64,000 nt of DNA from assembly GCA_031761405.1 (NCBI GenBank), contig JASEVX010000011.1, forward strand, positions 17,742,170 through 17,806,169, given 5' to 3'. Of this stretch, positions 1 through 12,304 are shown piece after piece. This DNA is from Serripes groenlandicus (Eukaryota > Mollusca > Bivalvia > Cardiida > Cardiidae). Each line of letters starts with the position of its first letter. Positions within the stretch are counted from its first letter, which is position 1. Made by a program: the position numbers and the translations under genes. Below the pieces are notes generated by a model. The model was not told where the DNA came from and searched no databases. It saw nothing but the letters and a program-made list of their open reading frames with translations.

Positions 1-299
1 CGTGTGAGTATATGTTTTACACAGTGGATTCAATTATGTCAAGTCAATGGCTATTACATTGAATGTAGTTTGTGTATTCAGTGACATTTTGAGCATAATA
101 TTAGTGTTGAGTTGAATGCTGTATTTGATTCGACTTATAATATTTCTAGAGTATATTATAATTCATTATACATGTATATTGTTATCATCTTTCAATGAAG
201 TAAATCTATATGTAATTTATTGTAAATACATTTATTGTAAATACATGTATTGTATATACATGTATATTTATTGTAAATTATTCTCTGTCCATTTGTTTA

Positions 300-524
300 T
301 CCCTTTCCCTCATATAGACGCTTTCTGAAGCCTCTGCAGCAGACGGCTTTTTGAAAACATAGTGACAAAAGAAGAAATTGCACAAAACGTGCAATTTCTC
401 CTTTTGTCACAATGTTTTCCACTTTTAGTCCTAGGTTATCCATTTCAATTAAAGAGATTTTCCATTTTTTGGCAAAATACGTTCAAAGTCGTCTGCTGCA
501 GAATAGTCGTATGAGGGAAAGGGC
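300..524 (+). mobile_element. TTAA MITE (family 1), nearly full length
   Basis: It has the family structure: terminal CCCTTTCCCTCATATAGACG, CTGCAGCAGACG, a hairpin from TTTTGAAAACAT to AATGTTTTCC, about 85 unique bases, GTCGTCTGCTGCAG, and terminal ATGAGGGAAAGGG. The TTAA at both ends has mutated. Confidence 0.85.
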
Positions 525-854
525 TATATATAGATCTATATATGCGCAGACATTTACAGTTAAAAATAAATAAATTACAAGTATCACTTTCAGAATTGCC
601 TTATATTTATGTTTATTCTCTGAGATAAACCCAGATGGTCAGTGAGCAACCATGTCCAGCAGTATTGTCTTAGCATGTGCCTGGTAATGGCCCATCATCG
701 AAATGAGATAAACATTCTGATATAATGAGCATTAATGTCAGGGAAAGCCACACTACTCTGGGAGCTAATTTATAGCCAAGTCGGCCCTTTAACACTGGAG
801 GTTGCATTCAGAATAATTGTCTTGATGTGTTTTGCATAACAGTACATTGTATAA

Positions 855-890
855 TTAAGGTGAGCGATCCAGGGCCATCATGGCCCTCTT
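855..890 (+). repeat. Terminal hairpin of a Helitron-like repeat
   Basis: GGTGAGCGATCCAGGGCCAT then CATGGCCCTCTTGTTT equals the ends at 14620, 55350 and 57785. The body upstream is too diverged to delimit. Confidence 0.6.
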
Positions 891-1299
891 GTTTATTATA
901 GTTGCTGCCTTGTGCTTGATTAAGATTGCTTGGTACCTTGCTGCCTTAGCTGACAGTCTGTGAAAACATTCCCCTTATACTTGTGTAGTTAATGGGAGTT
1001 TCTTTTTTCACTACAATATTTGTATATATAATATTTGTATAATAATGTATTTTAAATGCAACACATCAGGGCTGTACAGAAACTAGTCAATATTTGACCT
1101 CAAAACCCTAGTGTTTATGGATACTCAAGATGATTGTCTAAACAGTTACTGACAAGTTTGTTATTCAATGTGTTCTTTTGAAGATGGTGTTTGATAAAGA
1201 TATTGCTCTTTCTAGTCCCGGATATACCTTGGATATATTGTATCAAACGCCTTTCTGGAGAGGGAGGCATTAAGACTAGCCCACATGCACATGATGTAA

Positions 1300-1769
1300 C
1301 CTGACTGCAGTAGATGACTTCTTGAAACATTTGTCTGGGGAAAGGAGAAATTAAAATATGCAATTTCTCCTTTGCCTACAATGTTTTTTCTACATTTTAC
1401 ATAAATTGCTCTTGCATTTGGAGAGATTTCCAATATTTTTCCTCCCACTTCAATAAGTCTTCTGCTGCAGATTCCCTCTCAGGCCTTTTTCTAGACATTC
1501 CAATGGTCAGATATTCTGACCCTTTCCCAATCATGACAAAAATCTTTAACTTTCCCTCATACGACAATTCTGCAGCAGACGACTTTGAACATACTTTGTC
1601 AAATAATGGAAAATCTCTATAATTGAATGGATAACCTATGACTAAAAGTGGAAAACATTGTGACAAAAGGAGAAATTGCACGTTGCAATTTCTTCTTTTG
1701 TTACTATGTTTTCAAAAAGCCGTCTGCTGCAGAGGCGTCAGAAAGCGTCTATATGAGGGAAAGGGTTAA
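1300..1769 (-). mobile_element. Two TTAA MITEs, one decayed, one good (1549-1769)
   Basis: The good copy runs 1549-1769 in reverse orientation and ends AGGGAAAGGGTTAA. A decayed copy at about 1300-1500 retains GAGAAATT...AATTTCTCC and TCTGCTGCAG. The many short ORFs here are hairpin shadows. Confidence 0.8.
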
Positions 1770-1996
1770 AATCATACTGAATTCCCAATATTGTCGGGTT
1801 AATCCTGGTTTTTTAATTCCCAAATAAAAAATAATAGCTATTAATTTTCTCAATAAGCATGTTCCCAAAATGCATAGAAAAAGGCCTGCTTCTATTTCTG
1901 AAATCTTAATGCAGATAGTCTTTATGTAAGTATTTGTTGCTTGATTGCATGCATTCTATTACTCACAAGGCCTTGCTTATATGTTTGTGTACATAG

Positions 1997-2146
1997 GAGG
2001 CTCGGACCTTATTGGGCAAAAATGTGCCAGATGTTGATGCCCTAACTCGGGGACAACAGAAGAAGATAGCGGACATTCAGGCCGAAAAACCGTCGCCTAA
2101 AAAAACGAAACTCAGTAAAAATACAACCATGGCTGCAACAGCCAAG
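1997..2146 (+). CDS. Gene 1, first exon visible in the window
   Basis: Acceptor ACATAG lies before 1997 and donor GTATTG follows 2146. The exon is 150 bases, exactly 50 codons, open in the frame shared with the next two exons. It reads EARTLLGKNVPDVDALTRGQ followed by a Lys/Pro/Ser-rich stretch ending TTMAATAK. The coding start lies upstream, either in this exon's predecessor or outside the window. Confidence 0.65.
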
Positions 2147-5100
2147 GTATTGTGTGAACTAAACTACAAACCCCTTTCTCTGACCGAAACCTTCCATCTT
2201 TATGCTTTAAATCCCTTGAAAAGTTAGGATTGAATGATTTTTTGGCAAACTCTTCAATTTTAGTTAGTGTTATTAGACTTATTTCCATCTACAACAAATC
2301 AGCAGCAGACGACTTTGAAAGAATGAAAACAGAAATTAGGGATGTATCTCTAAATAAAAGTTGAATTGCCTAAAACAGTTGAAAAATATTGATTAAAAGG
2401 GAAAATTCGTCATTATGAGCAATTTTTCCTTCTGCCAAAGTGTTTTCTAAAGTCGTCTGCTTCATGGGGGTTTGTATGTGGGTTAAGGAATTATAATAGA
2501 AGATATACTAGTAATATGGATAAAATGTTGGCAATTAGCACTTTTTCGTTTTTTTCAATAATTATATATCGACTCTACTCATTAATATCAATTTTTTATT
2601 TTTTTTTACAATAATTCAAAAGTATTCTGCAGATTTGTTGTTATCGGGAATGGGTTAATATTTTTTTTATTTTTTCAAAACCAATTGAATTTGTAGTGCT
2701 GTAGACCTTCGTTTTTAGCCTCACTGTAGGTAAAAACGAACCTGAGGTTCTCCAGCATTTGGACACAACATGATAACCTTTGAAAACATGGGGAGAACTT
2801 GCACATTTTCAACAGTTTGAACAGTTCTATACATAGTATATTTTTCCTCAGAAATTTCAAGGTAGACAACTCTTAACATTAAGAAATACTAACCCTTTTC
2901 CTCATATAGGCGCTTTCTGACGCCTCTGCAGCAGACAGCTTTTTGAAAGCATAGTGACAAAAGAAGAAATAGAACAAAACGTGCAATTTCTCCTTTTGCC
3001 ACAATGTTTTCCTCTTTTTGTCATAGGTTATCCATCTGCTGCAGAGGCGTCTGAAAGCGTCTATATGTCAGGGGAGAGTTCTAAGTTCTGCTTCTGCTTT
3101 TTTTCTCACAAAGTGAGTACTGGCAAAGTTTCCAGAAAATAGACAATCAAGCGTGATAAAGTATAAGTTGGTCGCTCGTTTCTAAGTTCAAATAAAATAA
3201 ATAAGTTTAAGGCTAAACTATAATATAAAAGTAAACTGAAAAAGGGTATGACTTTCAAACTTAACATATTCACTATTGCCTAAAAAAAAAAAAAGATAAA
3301 ACATGCGGACTAACAACAGTAAAGATGGAAGGGAAATATAACCCTTTCCAACCTACAGCCAATCTGCAGTAAATGACTCTGAAAACATCATTGCATTTAT
3401 AAATCCACAAATGATAGAATAATTATTGAATAGAGCTTAAATCATTATGGCATAGGGATAATTTGCTTGTCACACCCTACAAGCAATAATTACTCTTTTT
3501 CCACAATGTCTTCAATGGTGTCTGTATGTGGGAAAGGGTTAACATGGTCATTGAGGGGGTCGATCTGCGTGCATTAGTTAACCAATTCTTTCTTCGTGGA
3601 AAATACCATTTTCTGACAGTGTTATGGTATATATATTTGTTCACTGAAAATGTGTGTAATTTTTCCATGGAATATAACAAGGCACTTAAGTGGAAATCTT
3701 GATTTTTAATTTATTTATTTTATTATTTTGGTGATGGTTCAAAATGATCAATGTTGTAAACTTAAACAATAACAATCATGGTATATTGCAGTTTCTAATA
3801 TATCTAGGTGCTACCTATTTACGAATAAATGCAAAATATTTTTTACTGAAGAGGATAATGTTGCAGTTTCAAATATATCTAGGTGCTACCTATTTATGAT
3901 AATATGTATGTTATCTTGTATGAAAAACTATGGAGGAAATTTAAAGATGTACTTAAAATACAAAAAAAAGTATATTTTATTTTTGATGTTAAATTTTTAA
4001 ATTTCAGATCAATAGTTTGATTCAGACTTATGAAGCTATGAAATGAATATATATTACCATGATTGAGCATGTTATAAAAATTACTGGTGTTGGGTAGATA
4101 GTCTTCTAACAATTCAAGTTTTGATTCCGATTATTAACAATTGGATAATCCCTATTGATGATTTTAATAATACAATGTTTTTTATACAGGAAGGTAAAGC
4201 ATTATTGGATGGAGAGACCTTAGGGGAAACTCGAGCTGACACTCAGACCAAAAAAGACAAACCAGCTACAAAACGAATGACAACCATGCAGAAAACTACG
4301 GCAGAAGGTAAGTGAATCTAGATACAGTGCATAATTGTTTTTCCTTTTTTTTTAACTCGTCTGTTCTCAAAGTGAGTTAATTTGATCAACCTTTGTCCAT
4401 CGTGTGTCGTGCCTCATCCATCATTATACCCCCAAATACGTAGTATATGGGGGCTATACAGGAGTTACGCTTGTTGGTCGGTCTGTTGGTCTGGACATTT
4501 CTTGTGAACACTATTTCTCAGCAACCCTTATTCAGAATTAAATATAGCTTCACAAGAATGATTGATACCAAGCCTAGTTGTGCATATTGTCGGCGTGTTG
4601 CGCTGGAATGATTTTTTAATGAGTTATGGCCCCTTGAATTTCTCATACATAGTTGGTCTATAGATTTTTCTTGTGAACACTATTTCTCAGCTACCCTTTG
4701 TCAGAATTCAATATAACTCCACACCAATGATTGATACCAAGCCTAGTTGTGCATATTGTCAGTGTGTTGCACTGGAATTATTTTTAAATGAGTTATGGCC
4801 CCTTGAATTTCTCATATATATGTATATTGTCAGGCACCAGCTAGGGGTATTCATCACCTTCAGTGATATTTCTAGTTTCCTTCTCCTCTGTTATCAGTGG
4901 GTCAATTGGGAAGAACCTTCACAGAAAGCATCCACTCAATGTCCTCATCAACATTTCTTCAAGGTTCGTGTATACATGCAGAAGTCTGGTTTCCATTGCA
5001 ACTGAAAGAAAAAAATAGTTTTCCAACTAAACCAGTCGTCTTTTTTTTTTATAAGAAATATGTAGAACTGTTCCTTGGGTGACCCCCTATCTGAGTCCTT

Positions 5101-6204
5101 CAAGCTATGTTGATTGGTCAAAAGACATTACCGTCAGGGAGCGTCGCTCTTGCCTTATATGGCTCAAGTGAAAACTGACTGATTTCGAAATAATATGTAG
5201 AAATGTTTGTTTAGTGATCTATCAGATCATCAAGCCATGTAGATTGTTATAAAAATGGCTGTAAGGGACGGGGAGGATTTGCATTATAGTAAAAACTTTA
5301 ATTTTTAAAGAATCTTGCAGATTTCTAAAATATTTAGTAGAAATATTCCTATGAGGTTCCTCTATCTGATTCAATCCAGCTATCTTGATTGGTCATAGCT
5401 AAGTATGGACACTTCAAAGAACCAGCTGATTGAGACGATTATTTTGAGTACCAACTGTGTAGGTTTTGGGTTGGTAATATGGGAGATATGGGGAAGAGAT
5501 CAGTTAACTCTCAGGGCTGCTGTTGTTTGGAGTTGAACCCTTTACCAGTAGACGACTTTTAACGTATCAACTATTTTTTCAGTAAGGATACCTGCATCCC
5601 AAGAGATTTCCCATAACTTGAGTTAGATGTTTATAGTATCGTCTGCTGCAGATGTGTTGTATGTTCGAAAGGGTTAACACTTACCAATAGTGTCTCACTT
5701 ATGTCACAGCACTGAGCTCATGTTTCCTAGCTGTTTGCACCAGCACTCCACAATTTTTTTTGTGCAATTTCTTCTTTTGCCACAATGTTTTCCCCTTTTT
5801 GTCATAGGTTATCCATTCAATTATGGAGATGTTCTATGTTTTGACAAAAATACGTTCAAAGTCGTCTGCTGCAGAATTGTCGTATGAGGGAAAGGGTTAA
5901 CTGGACCTCCGAGTTGTATGCATGTTTCATAAAAGCCATTAATTTTTCAGCCAAAGCATTATTTGAAGAACTTCCTGCCACAACAGGCCGCAGGACCAGG
6001 TCAGCTTCCAAACCAAAGCCAGAGCCGGTGAAACCAGCTTTGAAAAAGGCTGGGACAATGCAAAAGACTGCTAAGGAAGGGAAAGAATTTTTAAAACGTG
6101 GAAGGAAATCAAAAAAGGCAGCTGAAAAAGTGGAAGAAGAACCAGAAAAAGAAGAAGAGGAGGAAGAGAAAGAAGATGAAGAAAAGGAAGAAGATTCGGC
6201 GTAA
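1997..6204 (+). CDS. Lysine-rich protein with acidic tail, last three coding exons (gene 1)
   Basis: Three exons join in frame: 1997-2146, 4190-4307 and 5951-6204, with 5' exons probably left of the window. Every boundary has AG/GT, and phases match (0 at the first junction, 1 at the second). The product is rich in Lys, Thr and Pro and ends in a run dominated by Glu and Lys. Each exon starts with a similar stretch: ARTLLGKN, GKALLDGE and AKALFEEL. Each then has a TR-containing stretch, a Lys/Pro stretch and, in two of three, TMQKT(T/A)xEGK. This suggests one repeat of about 40 residues per exon. I do not recognise the family. A nuclear, nucleic-acid or chromatin-associated role is suggested only by composition. 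Confidence 0.72.
2270..2490 (-). mobile_element. Decayed TTAA MITE in gene 1 intron
   Basis: CAGCAGCAGACGACTTTGAA, a hairpin around GAAAATTCG...GCAATTTTTCC, and GTCGTCTGCTT are recognisable. Confidence 0.6.
2891..3070 (+). mobile_element. TTAA MITE with internal deletion
   Basis: The left end and hairpin are intact. The right part jumps from GGTTATCCAT directly to CTGCTGCAGAGGCGTCTGAA, so about 70 bases of the usual right half are replaced by the mirror of the left end. Confidence 0.75.
3339..3542 (-). mobile_element. Decayed TTAA MITE in gene 1 intron
   Basis: It starts ACCCTTTCC and ends GGAAAGGGTTAA. The interior is diverged. Confidence 0.6.
4190..4307 (+). CDS. Gene 1, middle exon
   Basis: The acceptor is TTTTTTATACAG ending at 4189 and the donor is GTAAGT at 4308. 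The 118 bases are 39 codons plus one base. The exon encodes EGKALLDGETLGETRADTQ, a Lys-rich stretch, then TTMQKTTAEG. It aligns by eye with both neighbouring exons, which supports repeat duplication exon by exon. Confidence 0.72.
4430..4840 (+). repeat. Two ~165-bp tandem units with a hairpin end
   Basis: A leading hairpin ACCCCCAAATACGTAGTATA with GGGGGCT is followed by two units that share CACTATTTCTCAGC, CCAAGCCTAGTTGTGCATAT and TGAGTTATGGCCCCTTGAAT. The predicted 110-residue ORF at 4673 is only this repeat. Confidence 0.8.
5070..5440 (-). repeat. Diverged tandem units related to 55470-56220
   Basis: TTCCTTGGGTGACCCCCTAT with TTCAAGCTATGTTGATTGG recurs three times in decayed form, the mirror of the units at 55 kb. 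Confidence 0.65.
5534..5900. mobile_element. Two TTAA MITE remnants just before gene 1 terminal exon
   Basis: 5534-5676 is a short decayed copy. 5760-5900 is the right two thirds of a well-conserved copy ending GAGGGAAAGGGTTAA. It lies only about 50 bases before the acceptor of the terminal exon. Confidence 0.75.
5951..6204 (+). CDS. Gene 1, terminal coding exon with acidic tail
   Basis: The acceptor TTTTTCAG ends at 5950. The exon completes the split alanine codon and runs 84 codons to a TAA at 6202-6204. It begins AKALFEELPATTGRRTRSAS, has a second TMQKTAKEGK-like stretch, and ends with about 35 residues that are mostly Glu and Lys with a few Asp. The acidic tail resembles those of nucleolar and chromatin proteins, but low-complexity composition alone does not assign a function. 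Confidence 0.75.
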
Positions 6205-6380
6205 ACTTTTTTTGTCTTTTCAAATTCTTCATAACGATTAGTTCATCACAAAGACAGCCATTTTTAAACATTACAAAACATAATCACATGATATGTCATG
6301 TGACACAAAAAAATCATTCACCATTATGTATCATTTGGAAATGTTCAGGTGTTTTTGTTGTCTTGTCCAGGTTGCAATTG

Positions 6381-6386
6381 AATAAA
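6381..6386 (+). terminator. Polyadenylation signal of gene 1
   Basis: AATAAA lies 177 bases after the stop codon of gene 1, in an AT-rich 3' untranslated region with no other gene nearby. It is the first good signal downstream of the stop. Confidence 0.6.
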
Positions 6387-6456
6387 AGGTTGATGAAGAT
6401 AACATATATCTAAAAAAATATTTGTTTTATTCAAAAAAAGCATCTTGATCAATATT

Positions 6457-6652
6457 TAACCTTTTTTCACATATTATAAACATACAGCAGACAACTTTGT
6501 AAACATCTTATAAACAATTATAGAAGATATTTATATATGGGACTACAGTTATTAAAAAGAGTAGCATATGTGTCGTTATGAGCAATTTCTCCATTTGCCA
6601 CAATGTTTTCGAAGGCAGTTTGCTGCATATGTGTCTGTGTGCGGAAAAGGAT
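6457..6652 (-). mobile_element. Decayed TTAA MITE downstream of gene 1
   Basis: CAGCAGACAACTTTG and GCAATTTCTCC...CAATGTTTTCG with CTGCATATGTGTCTG mark a diverged copy. Confidence 0.6.
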
Positions 6653-6659
6653 TTATGAA

Positions 6660-7210
6660 ATAGTTCTTGTATAACAAAGTTGATAATAGTTAATATAAGT
6701 ATAGCAGACTGATGGATATAAAGCGAAAATGTAGACAAAGAAAAACACTTGTAAAATTTTGAACAGGACGACTCATATTTGTAAATCCATCGTTAGTTTT
6801 GCATTCGTTCATTTTATGATCATTAAAGCATTAGTGTATGATATTTCCCAGTATTGTTAAACTATCTTACATCTTATGTTTGCATCTGACATCTTCTTAA
6901 ACCATTAACAAACAATTAAACTAAAAGAAATGCTGATATTTAATACAATTTGTTTGAAATGACAATTTATTAACAGGCTGTCAAGTGCAAAAGAATTGTA
7001 AATTTAACTGTCTAAAGTGACTTTTATACTCTGTTTTGTTTGTGTAGCAAAATTGAGAGAATTATCAGGAATAATAAAACGCACCTAAATGTGCTTTTCG
7101 GTTTGTCTTTCAATAAGTCAGTTAAATTATTACTTTGTCAAGCCACGTTGCCACAGTCTGTACAAATGAGGACTCTATTTCATGGGGGTCAGTTTGTATT
7201 GGTTATACAT
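6660..7210. other. Intergenic, no gene recognised
   Basis: AT-rich sequence without supported exon, repeat or RNA. The same applies to 7351-7870, 8557-9170 and 11000-11690, apart from short simple repeats. Confidence 0.6.
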
Positions 7211-7211
7211 T

Positions 7212-7350
7212 TTTTCTGATGTCATTCGCTTCCTCCAATGGGCTAAAAGGTCTATTCGAAGATAGCCAGGTGCTTAGGAAGAATGCTGTGTAGGAGCTAA
7301 TGCAAGATGGCCAGGAAACATATGAGTAGGTGAACTAGCTTCCATCATAT
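7212..7350 (+). mobile_element. Old SINE-A body fragment
   Basis: GTCATTCGCTTCCTCCAATG through ATGAGTAGGTGAACTAGC follows the SINE-A body with many substitutions. The tRNA-like head and the tail are not recognisable. Confidence 0.6.
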
Positions 7351-7873
7351 AATTGGGTCCAATTCCACCAACCTTACTTAGTGCTAAGAAATACTTAAAA
7401 GCACATTTTGTAATTTTTGTTTCCCTAATATTTTGTTAAACATGAATGATGGAATGTAAATAATTACCTTTCTGACTTGCAATAAGTAAGAAATTAAATC
7501 TCTTGGCATTATTATTAGGCAAGGAAGGTTGTTTGAATTGAACCCTGAAATACTTAATAACAGATTGAAACTCCATCACAGAACAATATGACTTCATGTG
7601 TGATTTTAATGCAGGATTTCATGCTTCTTAATACCATTCTTACATTTGATAGTAACGGTGGTTTTTTCATTAATGAAGTACTCGAAACAAATAGATACAA
7701 TCAGTTAGGCTGCTCTTACATTGAAATGACACACTATTTAATACCGCACATTTATTAGTTAACGTGTACAGTCCTCGTTGTTTGTTTGGCATTGTATAGA
7801 TTATACTATCATATACATGTATGTTCATAGCTTTTGGGGGATGGAAAGATATAAATTGTGTATGTTAACGTGC

Positions 7874-8096
7874 TTAACCCTTTCCCTACGCTTTCTGACG
7901 CCTCTGCAGCAGACGGCTTTTTGAAAACATAGTGACAAAAGAAGAAATTGCACAAAACATGCAATTTCTCCTTTTGCCGCGATGTTTTTCACGTTTTGTC
8001 ATAGGTTATCCATTCAATTATTGAGATTTTCTATTTTTTGACAAATTATGTTCATAGTCGTCTGCTGCAGAATTGTCGTATGAGGGAAAGGGTTAA
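7874..8096 (+). mobile_element. TTAA MITE, full length
   Basis: Both TTAA ends are intact (7874 and 8093). Sequence matches the consensus, with a small deletion of CTCATATAGA at the left end. Confidence 0.92.
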
Positions 8097-8335
8097 TTGA
8101 TTTTCTTGCATTACCTAGATAAAATCATGAAGAAACTATGTTTGATATGTTCACATAGTCAATATGCATGTTTACAGTTAACTTAACCATAACCTATAAA
8201 CATGCATATAGATACAAGTCGCTTTTGTCTGCATTAACAACACATGATAATAAACAGTTGGGGGTCAATCAGGTGTGAATTATTAACTTAAATCAAAACA
8301 AAATGGTAAGAGGAGCAGTTCTCAATACTATCATT

Positions 8336-8556
8336 TTAACCCTTTCCCACATACGATAATTCTGCAGCAGATGACTTTGAACACATTTTGTCAAAAAATG
8401 GAGATTGAATGGATAACCTGTAACTAAAGGCGGAAAACTTTGTGGCAGAAGGAGAAATTGATCGTTTTGAGTAATTTCTTCGTTTGTCACTATGTTTTCA
8501 AAAAAGCTGTCTGCTGCAGATGTGTCGCATAGCATCTATATGAGGGAAAGGTTTAA
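8336..8556 (-). mobile_element. TTAA MITE, full length, reverse
   Basis: It is bounded by TTAA at 8336 and 8553. It encodes only shadow ORFs. Confidence 0.88.
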
Positions 8557-9174
8557 CACTTTTAAGTACAACATGTCTGTTTTATTCTGAAGATATTGCC
8601 TTTTAATAAAAATCATTATCAATTTTTATTTATACCTATTCTGTGTAAGCAGTAAAGCATTACATTTATATGTTATCATTTGTGAAGATGATAAAATGAA
8701 ATTGTTTTAAATACAGTAACGATTAATAGATGAATGTGCAATTTACTTACCTTTGAATAACTATCTATAAATTAATCAACAATTGTTTTGCTTTTTTGTA
8801 CAATTTGCTGGCTTCAAATAAAGCTGCTGTACCATTTAATTGTGACAGTGACACTAGCCTTTGACCTATGTTAAAGAAAAAAATAATGATGCCATATCAC
8901 ATCTTAATCTCTTTGTGTTTCTTGTTGTCTATCATTCTTAGTATTTTTGTTTTTTAATTTTGTACACTTGTTGTTTATTAAACGTCAAAATGGTACTTTT
9001 GATTTTTCTTAGAATTTTTTCTACAAGTACTTTTTAGAGAATTTACATGAACTAATGATTTTAAATTTGTCTTTTAAAAAAGAACCCATAACATGCTATA
9101 GGAAATACAGTGTATAAATCTTTCTATAGAGTTGAAAAAAGACTGTTCCAATATGTTTCAACAATTGTTCAAGT

Positions 9175-11000
9175 AAACCCTTTCCAGCATACAGACACAT
9201 CACATCAGACTGCTTTTTAAAACATTGTGGGTAAAAGAAAACTTGCAAACACTTTCATTTATAGATATTTAAATACTTTTACCTTCAAAGTCGTCCGTTG
9301 CGGATTTGTTGTATGTGTGAAAGGATGACTTTCAATCCGTTTACATATCCTTATCATTTACCAAATTAGCCTGAACTTTTTCTATAGGTTATCTTATAAA
9401 AAAATCTGCACCTGAAGGAATGGCTTTACCATATATTTTAACCTTTCCCACATACAACAAATCTGCAGCAGACAGCTTTGAAAATATCATCGTAAAAACA
9501 TGGAAAATCTCTTTAAATGAAAGCTTAATAATTGAAAGCAGTTGAAAATATTGTGGCTAAAGGAGAAATTGCTTGATCATGAGCAATTAATCTTTTTGTC
9601 ACAATGTTTATAAAAAGTTGTCTGCTGCAGAGGTGTCAGAAAGTGTCTTAATGAGGAAAAGGGGGGGGGGGGCTAAAGCATTAGAAACTATTTATGATTA
9701 TGTTTGACATCAGCTGGGCTGGACTGACATACTGTTAAATATTGATGTGTTCAATGTTTTCTCGTTTCAACTCTATAATCTTTTACCTGACATGATATTT
9801 TTTGAGAGTTTTATGTGGCAATGGAATTCAATGAACAGAATCTTGCAATTTGGGGTATCATGTAACGGGATCACATCAAGGTTAATTGGCGTAAAAGTTG
9901 TCTGGCAAATGTTCTAGTTTTTTGGGGGAATATAAAAACATAAAGATTAATCACATGCATGTGGACTGTGAAGTCTTCATTGTACATAGATACATATAAA
10001 TCCCCAACTCGCTAGACACTGCTCAAATTTTATTAGGAAATTGAGTCAGGAATATGCCCCTGGCAAATTGAGGGTTCTTCATCCATTACATTATTGTATG
10101 CATACAAGCAAAGGTCTAAATAAAGAGGGAGTTATGAGTACCCACAACATAGGGTTTACGGGTCAAATGGCGATTTTAGACCATGCAAAACTCTGCTTAT
10201 CTAGAGCTCTGATGTACCATAACAATTGTCCTTTGATTACCAACAATAAAAAACATGAGATATTCCTCATCTAGAGATTTACATGTTGGAATGTAATTGA
10301 TGAGACATCCTTGGATTGCATAGATGATCATTTTGAGTAATGAATTTCATTGGTAAGAATGTTTATTTAACCTGTATCACATACAACACATTTTTAGCAG
10401 ACAACTTTGAAAATATCTAGGTACAAAAAGGAAAATCTTTATTGATGATGGTAATTTAACATTGTGTTAAAAGGAAAAAAATTCTCATTATGATCTATTT
10501 CTCCCTTTTGCCACAGTGTTTTTAAAAAGTTGTCTGCATGTGAGACGGGGTTAATCAAGATGTGCTTCCTTTAAATTGCGAAGTTGTAAAACATTTAGCA
10601 ATGGGTCACTGGGTTGATTCATTGTCTATGTTTATTTTAAAGTTGCATGTATTTTTTGGATATTTGTGGACATTTTTAAAGTCATGTGAAAATGGAAGTT
10701 GTGCAAGACCAGTTTACACATACGGTATTACTAGACAGTGTTGACCTGATCCTGACCTTTGGGCAAAGATATATATATATAACCATGATGTACATGTGTG
10801 TGCTTGCCCTTTCCCACATACAACAAATCTGCAGTAGACGACTTTGAAAACATGTAGGCAACATTAGAAAAAAACCTCTTTAACTGAAAGAATAAGTATT
10901 GAATGGAGGTTGAAAATATTGTGGCAAAAGTAGACCTTGCTCATAGAAAAAAAGTTGTCTGCTGCAAATGCCTCAAAACGCCTGTACACATAATCAGGGG
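9175..11000. mobile_element. Four decayed TTAA MITEs
   Basis: Copies at about 9175-9329, 9438-9674 (with a G run near its right end), 10368-10553 and 10806-10993 share CAGCAGAC...GAC and hairpin traces. The spaces between them (9675-10365, 10555-10800) show no gene. 10137-10170 contains GTACCCACAACATAGGGTTT, related to the palindrome at 52428. Confidence 0.65.
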
Positions 11001-11694
11001 ATAAATAATGCACAATATTGAATTGTGAAAAAATGAGGATGTTGTTAAATGTATATCTTTGCACACATTCCTGGTTCAGGTCAATTTGTTCAAGTAATAC
11101 AAAGCACTTTTATATTACCCCCAAAATGTTGTAATGGCATTTTTCAATCACGTTCATTACAGTTTGTCATAATTGTTTCAAGATGATGGTTAAGCTAGGA
11201 GGAATTAACTCTCAATTCTGAGTTAGTGATATATTTAGGTTTAAGAATATCTTAAGGCTCTAAATAAAACCTGGGTGATTTTGTCTTTCCCCAAAAAAAC
11301 CATAATTGTGTGGTAAGTCAAAAGAATTGTTTGTCTCACTGATGAGACCATTCCTTTTGAGTAATCACACTACAAGGTTTAAGGGTCAATATTCAATAAG
11401 GAGTTAAGAAGATTAAATAACAACGTAAATTATTGCTCTGAACCCATTAACCGATTCACTTTCTACATGTAGGTTCTCAAATGTTTATAACATAAGGCAA
11501 AAAATGATATATTGGAGAATAAGAATACAGATTATATATATAGTTGGAAAACTTCTCCTTTTTCCAATAGTTTGTTAGATCTTCTGTATGATGCATCTGA
11601 AAACTACTTTAGTAAATCATCGTGGTAAAGGAGGACAATCTTATGCTGCAATGTCTTCTTTTCTTACAAAGTTATCTACCTTGCTGGCCTGAAA

Positions 11695-11907
11695 TCCGCT
11701 GTGGTCGGGTGGTTAGCGTCGGGGGATTTCGAAACCGGGTGTCCTGGGTTCGATCCCCAGTCGCGGCACTATGGTCATGCCCTTGGGCAAGGCACATTTT
11801 CTAGCCTAGTACTGGTTTGTTTACCCAGGGATCATGAATAGTTAAATTTAATTGCGCGCTAAATGACCTTAGCTGTCGATGCGCCATAAAACAATATACA
11901 TTCATTA
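11695..11907 (+). mobile_element. tRNA-derived SINE-B
   Basis: The head CCGCTGTGGTCGGGTGGTTAGC and B box GGGTTCGATCCCCAGTC are tRNA-like. The body includes TTGGGCAAGGCACATTTTCT and GCGCGCTAAATGACCTTAG. A possible short target duplication GCCTGAAA flanks it (11687-11694, 11908-11915). Confidence 0.82.
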
Positions 11908-12304
11908 GCCTGAAAAGGCATTGTAAACTGTGAATCAGGTAGAGGGGTTCATAGAAATTATAAACGAGTATCATGAAATCAGCTGCCATCCATCTGTGTG
12001 CATACATGTGTCATTATGTAAAAAAATCATTTTATTTTCTGTGGATCTTAGAATTAAAATTGTACTTTTATGTTTGATTCTCACGTTATGATGTCAATAT
12101 CCTTTACCCTTGTCCTTCCTGTTCATTTACTAAATGGTTTTTTAAAAAAATCACTCTGAAAAATAGGATGTTGGACATGTACCTATAGTGTAGATCCGGA
12201 GCAGACAGTCCTTAGTATGCAGATGAAACTTTCTAAAGTTTTAAGTGAAAATTGTTCAAATGAAAAGCATCAACTCATTTCAAAAGTGATTTGCTTTGAT
12301 TTTT

